Assembly: GCA_905221605.1 (NCBI GenBank)
Contig: CAJNDS010000791.1
Coordinates: forward strand, 510,001-572,000
Direction of reading: 5' to 3'
Origin: Symbiodinium natans
Lineage: Eukaryota; Sar; Dinophyceae; Suessiales; Symbiodiniaceae
DNA length: 62,000 nucleotides
Part shown: positions 56,701-62,000 of the stretch, piece after piece
Layout: the number at the start of each line of letters is the position of its first letter
Numbering within the stretch: the first letter of the stretch is position 1
Notes under the pieces: generated by a model
Databases searched by the model: none
Seen by the model: the letters and a program-made list of their open reading frames with translations, nothing else
Told to the model about the DNA's origin: nothing
Position numbers and translations under genes: made by a program

Positions 56701-59700
56701 CAGGGATTAGGGGTTTAGGGCTTTGGGCTCAAGAATTGGTTGTGGAACTCTTTGTTGTTTGTAGATCTGCAGTGTTTAGGAGCTTCGGGGTTCAAGGCTC
56801 TTTGGGCTGTACGGTAGGATGATAGGGTGCAGGGTTCGAGGACTTCGGGTTGGAATGCCTGGGGCTTGCAGGCTCCAAATTCTCAACAAGGAGAGAGTCA
56901 GGTTTGAGCCCGGAGATAATGGGGCTTACCAGGTTCAGGGCCCAGGGCGCCAAACAAATTCCTAAATTAAATGGCCACAAAAACTTACTGGTTCTTACTG
57001 GCGATTTAGGCACCTCATACCCCCCTAAGCCAGCAGACCCCAAAAACCCTCCAAAATGGCTGAAACCTGCCAGGGCCTTGGGCCAGACATCACCGACATG
57101 GCCCGAGATCAGCGTGTTGAAGCCCACGGTGTTTGGGCCCATGCCGCCCTCCCAGCAAAGCAAGGTTCTCAAGGGAAATTCGGGAGCCTGCAGAGCATCT
57201 CGCAGTTATCACTATAGAGGCGTCGATGTGTAGACGCAAATGCAGTGTACCACACCCCCTGCAAGCCCTAAATCCTGAGCCCCGCTCGAGAACCACTCAT
57301 AAGCCATATGAAGCATAAAACCCATGGATTGGGCGCCTGGGCAGCCTTGCCCACCAAGTGCCGCGCCGTGCGCCAGCGATCTGCTTGGCAAACGGCCTCG
57401 TGAGTCATGAGCTTGCTTGGAGCTCTCTTCTTGTTTGGTCGTTGGGGTTTAGGGGCTCTAGGCTGTACATGTATATGTAACTATTCGCTCGAATAACGTG
57501 TCTATCCGCACGGCGCCCCGGCCCCAAGCATGTCTCTTGGCCAGGCGAGGTACTCGCTTTGGGTTCAAATCGCGGTCTCGCCTAAGCATGAGCATGGCCA
57601 CAGGACTCGGAGGCGACTTTTTCATAGCCTCGGCACACGCGCGCGCGCGCGCGCGCGCGTCACCTCGGTCTTGTGCATTTGCTTTTTGAAGCTTCCTTCG
57701 CTCCATGTCACGGAAACACGGCATGAGCGTACTTCGCACCCTTTTGTGATCTTGACAGGGTTCGCTTCGTGTGTCTGTTCTAGGGGAATTTGCAGCTTGT
57801 GGTGTCATGTGGGGCTCTCGCTTCGGTCCAGCGCATGCTCCCCGTGCAGTGCAGGACTGTCGTGAGCGTTCTTGGCGGCTCGGGGGTGCGCGTGGAGTGC
57901 TCTTCACTGCTTAGGATCTTTGGGTTGACGCCGGCCTAGTTTGCACAAGCTCCACTGCAAATCGCACCTTCAAAGAGAGTTGCTTGGGGCTTATGGGCTT
58001 GGGGCACCAGGCCGAATTCCTAGGCAGCAGCTTCACCCTGCAAAGCTCAGGTCGACGCATACAGCACTGCATTCTGCATGGGTGTGCTCAGGCGCAGCTG
58101 CCTTGGCAAAGAGAACGAACGATCAGTGCATTTTAAAAGACTTCCTGAATGAATCTCTATATAAGCCCATGAAGCCCTTTTAGGCCAGCTTTAAACCGGC
58201 TGCGTTCACGACTCTGGAAATACAGCATCCGTGCCTCTCATCACATCATGAATCACTTGCTACCGGTCCATGCAGTAGAGGCCCCCAACCCCTGAACCTC
58301 CACAAGCAATTTCGCAACAAACGGGGACCGACAGCCCACAGTCCCGATGCCCACAATTCTCCTGCCGGCCCTAAAAGGCCGAATGATTCAGCAAATAGCG
58401 AGCTTCTGGGTTCTTTCTTGGTGTAAGACTTCCTCCTTGGGACATGGATCTGGGGCCCAGCCCAGCAACAGCACCACTGGTTGCTGCTCTCAGGGCAACT
58501 TCTAAAAGCTTGAAAGCACCTGGCCCTCAAAAACCTGAGAATTTCCTGAAATCTCTCTGGGGCCCCCTGCAAGCACCGAACTTCTCCGAGGAAAGCCGCA
58601 GCTTGGCGCCACTGATGGCCTTGACAGGGTTGACATGTGGGAGGGCTGCCAGGCCAAAGCTGAGGGTGTAGAGTTTAGGGGGTAGGTTTTAAGGCTGAGG
58701 GCTTAGGACATCCAGGACATGCGCACCCTCTGCCCCCCCTTCGCCTTTAAGCCCTATAAGCTCTGCTCTTAAGGTGCCCGCGAAAATCCACGGCTTGGGT
58801 ATAGGCCTTAGGATGTGGCCAGGGGTTTATAGAGTTTAGAGTCCTGAAAGCTCGATCCCGACCCAGGTCCCACAACAACCGAACCCTTCACCTTCAACTC
58901 GGAAGCCTTCTTCATTTTGAGGAGCCCCACACATCATCTTGAGTAGAATAAACAACGTAACCCCTAAATCCTGAGTAGGGGAGTGCTGGAGTCAGACAGC
59001 GCAAGGAGGTGGAGCTTCAGGACGGAGCGTTAAACAAAGGGTTCAGGTGTTAGCTTGGGTTGGGGTTGAAGGGTGAGTGTCAGGGCTTCAGCGTTGAGGA
59101 AGTTTGAGGGTCTGAGGAAGTTTAAGGGTCGGGCTTGGGGCCTGGCTTTAAAGGCTTGAGGGCTAATTCACGCGGGGGTTACGGGGACTCAAGGGCTCAG
59201 GCTTTTGGGTGAAGCTCGGTTTGGAAATTCTCTCCCCACGGATCGCCTTCACGGGGGATCACAGCACCGTAAGTGACGATGGTCGGACTCGGCCAGTCGA
59301 TGGGTAGCGGGAAGGAAGAACAAGAAAGCCCTGCACCTGAACCCTATAGATCCCAAATCGCGCAATGTCAATTCACTCTCTAAGGCTGACACCCTAGATC
59401 CTCAAGGCCCCCCAAAAGACTCTTAAACATTCCACAGAGCCAAAACCCTAACACTGAGGCCTCCTAAATCCCATGAACCCACAACCCGTGGACCCATCCC
59501 TTGAGCCACGCAACCTGCAGCCCATTCGTAAACTTAACCCCTATGCCCAAAAAACAAAAACGCACAACAAAACACACAAAAACAAAGGATCTCCCAAATC
59601 CCCCAATGCCCTGCATTCTTTGAGCTCATGTCTGGAGGCCGTCCCCTCGCACAGCTGCGAGAAGCTCGGAGGCCTGATCTAAAAGGGTAGGTTTCAGGGG

Positions 59701-61442
59701 GTGGAGTGAGGAATGGAGCGGCAGGAGGTTTAGGGGTTTGGGGCTTTTTTAGGGTTCAGGGTTTTGGGGTCAGCTATCGTTAAGATCGTTAGGGACTGGA
59801 TTCTAGGGGTTTGGGAGTTTTGGGTTCGAGAGTGTAAGGGTTTGCAGGCTTGGGGCTTTCAAGAGATGCTTTTTTTCCGGGATTGCGGGTTTGGCTCCTC
59901 CCAAAAAGTGACGTATAAGCCTGGTTGTAGAAGGCAGAACTTGGATGGCTTGGTTCGCCAACAAAGCCCCGCGAACTCTTGTTTGGGCCTACCGAGGAAG
60001 CCCAAAGCTGTGAAGTTAGTTGAAACCCATCCTGAGTTTCTGAAGTGACCTGCGAACAGCAGCCCTAAACCCCTGAATGACCGACCTATGTCACCCGAGG
60101 CCTTGGTCCCTTCTCCGCCCGCCGCTGCGGCTGAGAGGACCTGTCACTGTTGTCTCGAGACTATGAATGAGCATGAGCGTGTACAAGTACAAGGGGACCA
60201 GAACAACTTCATACAGGGCTTCGACCGGGCTTCATGGGGTTTCAGGCTCTTCTGTAGCAGATCAGCAGACCGGGGTCAAGAAAGTGCGAGCTCCCGATTG
60301 TCGCCTGAAGCTGAAACTCTCTCAGCCCTCTTCACTCTTTAGGCCCAAAGCCACCCGGGACTCGAAACCCAAACCCATCCAGAATCTGTAGGGTTTGCAT
60401 GTGCGAACTTGGGAGGCGCCACCGAATTCCATGCCACGATGTCGGCCTGCACAAGGGGGGACCTCAGCTGAATCAGCATGGGTTGGTTGAGGATCTATAC
60501 GGCTTGTCGAGCTTAAGGGTGTTGTCCAGGTGCACCGAAACCATCGAAACAAGCCCCCCTACGTCGCCCTGCATGAGGCCCCCCCTGCTTCCACAACACG
60601 GAACCTCAAGTCTTGTTGTGACTCCTAGAGCCCTTCATCCTCGAAACACGAATGAAACCGCTTAGGGTTTAGGGGAAGGGGGTGGGGGTCGATAAACGCA
60701 TTGGGCTTAACAAGGGGTGTATTCAACAAAGCAAGGATCCCATCATCTAGACTCTCCCAATCCCTAAACCTTAAACCCTACTAACCATGCACTCAACGCT
60801 CTACAAGGTCTCTTGTGCTCTTGGGCCCCAATCAGGTTGGCCAAGAGCTGGAGCGCGGACTTCCAGTAGGCAACCTGGCTTCAGCTGGGACTTGGCAGGT
60901 CGGCTTTTTCAAAAAGGTTTTTGGGGGCTAAAGGGTTGAAGGCCCGATAGGGCTCAAGATTGTGTGCAGTTATGAATCGCGAAAGGATGTGAGGGTTCAC
61001 ACGGTTTTAAGGCCACCTCCCAGTCCTTATCGACCTTTAGCTACCACGTACCCGAAAAGGGGCAGTGTATGCCCGATGATAAGTAGTCCGTTGATGCCCT
61101 GTACGACTTCTAAAACCCTTCCATGAATCCATGAAAACGTGGAGGTGGAAGATCTTCATCCACAATGCGAAGCCAGAGCCAGCCCCGGCGGGAGGTCCTT
61201 CTGGCAGGCTCCGGTGGCGGCCTGAGAACCCAGCTGGCTTAGGGACCCTAAGAGCCTTCGGATCTTTGGTGTTTCCGCTTCTGAAAGGTAGACATTTGTC
61301 GTATGCTGCACATCATACACTGCCGCTTAAGGGCACCAGTCAGCATCCCGGAAAACGATGCAAAGCAGATCCTAAACCTCAAACTCCACTTGCCATCGGG
61401 CGCGCGGAGGCGCTGATGATGTCGGGCTGGATGCCGCGGCAT
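53750..61442 (-). CDS. Pentatricopeptide-repeat protein gene(s), scattered exons
   Basis: Seven minus-strand exon candidates carry PPR-like pieces: 61442-61390 (RGIQPDIISASARPMA), 60479-60420 (VQADIVAWNSV), 59673-~59629 (ASELLAAVRGDGLQT), 58619-58567 (HQWRQAAAFLGEVRCLQ), about 57172-57067 (MGPNTVGFNTLISGHVGDVW), 54424-54383 (GSQWQWALMDQLAQ) and 53812-53750 (DGFTMNEVIYVSLISSSNADW). The (P)D/NxxxxN(T)LIS and QWxxAL patterns are those of PPR helices. Each exon has an AG acceptor and a GT, GC or GA donor. They are in the right orientation to form one gene of about 8 kb, but phases between them were not all checked and more than one gene is possible. PPR proteins usually bind plastid or mitochondrial RNA. 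Confidence 0.5.
57636..57660. repeat. (CG)n microsatellite
   Basis: About 24 bases of alternating C and G, a Z-DNA-prone tract, within the intergenic/intronic part of the PPR region. Confidence 0.95.
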
Positions 61443-61780
61443 CTTAGGGCCTGCGGGGCTTTGGGGGGAGCTTTAGGGTCCAACCCCCGAAACCTGAACC
61501 CTAAGCCAGATGCCTAAATCTTTTGACCTGGCAAGGCTTTAATTAAATCTCCAGAACACACGCCTTGCAACCTAAAACGAACTTGAAGCCTGAACCCTAA
61601 ACGCTGCACCCTAAACCATTTCCCGGAAACTGCGCCCAGCAGTAAACACCAAAAGCCATATATGGGACAAGCTTCACATGGCGTGGAGGTGCCATGGAGG
61701 ATTGAGGAATCTGGGAAGTCGCCTGGTTTCGGGGGCAGTCCTGGTGATCTTGCAAGTTCCGACTTTGGTGCTCGTGCTTC

Positions 61781-61881
61781 TAGGGCTTAGGGTTTAGGGG
61801 TTTAGGGGTTTAGGGGTTTAGGGGTTTAGGGGTTTAAGGGGTTAAGGGGTTAAGGGGTTAAGGGGTTTAGGGTTTAGGGTT
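61781..61881. repeat. Interstitial TTTAGGG-type array
   Basis: Regular TTTAGGGG octamers with TTAAGGGG variants, ending in two perfect TTTAGGG units. The extra G gives an 8-base period that differs from the telomere heptamer. Confidence 0.9.
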
Positions 61882-62000
61882 GATACTACTGGGTTTATGG
61901 TTTTTTGGGTTGCGCGCTCTCTGGCGCCTTGCCTCCAGCAGAGCAACCACAGGCATCCACCTGCCTCTGCCTCCGAGCAGCCGGAAGTCGAACACTCTCA

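Overview
The window reads as nuclear DNA of a dinoflagellate. Four things point there. (1) A near-complete copy of the dinoflagellate spliced-leader sequence is fossilised at 38377-38395 (minus). (2) Multi-exon genes can be reconstructed only by accepting GC and GA 5' splice sites beside GT. (3) Tiny exons (36-160 nt) are scattered through kilobases of non-coding DNA. (4) Degenerate telomere-like TTTAGGG/CCCTAAA words run through both flanks. No bacterial-type operon, rRNA or tRNA was seen.

Layout. 1-510: tandem repeat. 4.4-5.6 kb: exons of an unrecognised minus-strand gene. 6.0-7.0 kb: single-exon endonuclease/exonuclease/phosphatase (CCR4/nocturnin-like) gene. 10.9-11.2 kb: possible non-LTR retrotransposon remnant. 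15.4-16.4 kb: EF-hand protein gene. 20.4-24.5 kb: TauD/TfdA-family Fe(II)/2-oxoglutarate dioxygenase, ten exons recovered by hand. 45.0-49.0 kb: adenylate-kinase-family gene, eight exons recovered by hand. 41.4 kb and 53.7-61.4 kb: pentatricopeptide-repeat (PPR) exons. Isolated orphan exons lie between these. Almost everything is on the minus strand.

The anomaly is 27.9-37.6 kb. Here telomere-like words vanish and about ten compact minus-strand ORFs follow one another. They are separated by at least 13 copies of one interrupted palindrome, consensus GTGAGGTNNCCTCCTG (minus strand), always in the same orientation. The ORFs include a dual-specificity phosphatase (HC-x5-RS signature), a small Cys-rich protein, basic/Ser-Arg-rich proteins, and three divergent tandem paralogues of an unknown ~400-residue helical protein. 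Paralogue 2 is split by a 718-bp MITE-like element with ~32-bp terminal inverted repeats and a TGA target duplication; removing the insert plus one TGA rejoins the reading frame. Several ORFs carry frameshifts or an in-frame TGA. The block is flanked by (CAA)n-type microsatellites at 27.3 and 38.4 kb. I do not recognise the system. It could be a decaying mobile or virus-derived gene unit whose palindromes are gene-junction signals, or one or more host genes carrying a family of introner-like introns.

Just outside that block, 37793-38296 is an intronless ORF that begins directly downstream of the spliced-leader relic, as expected for a reinserted trans-spliced mRNA.
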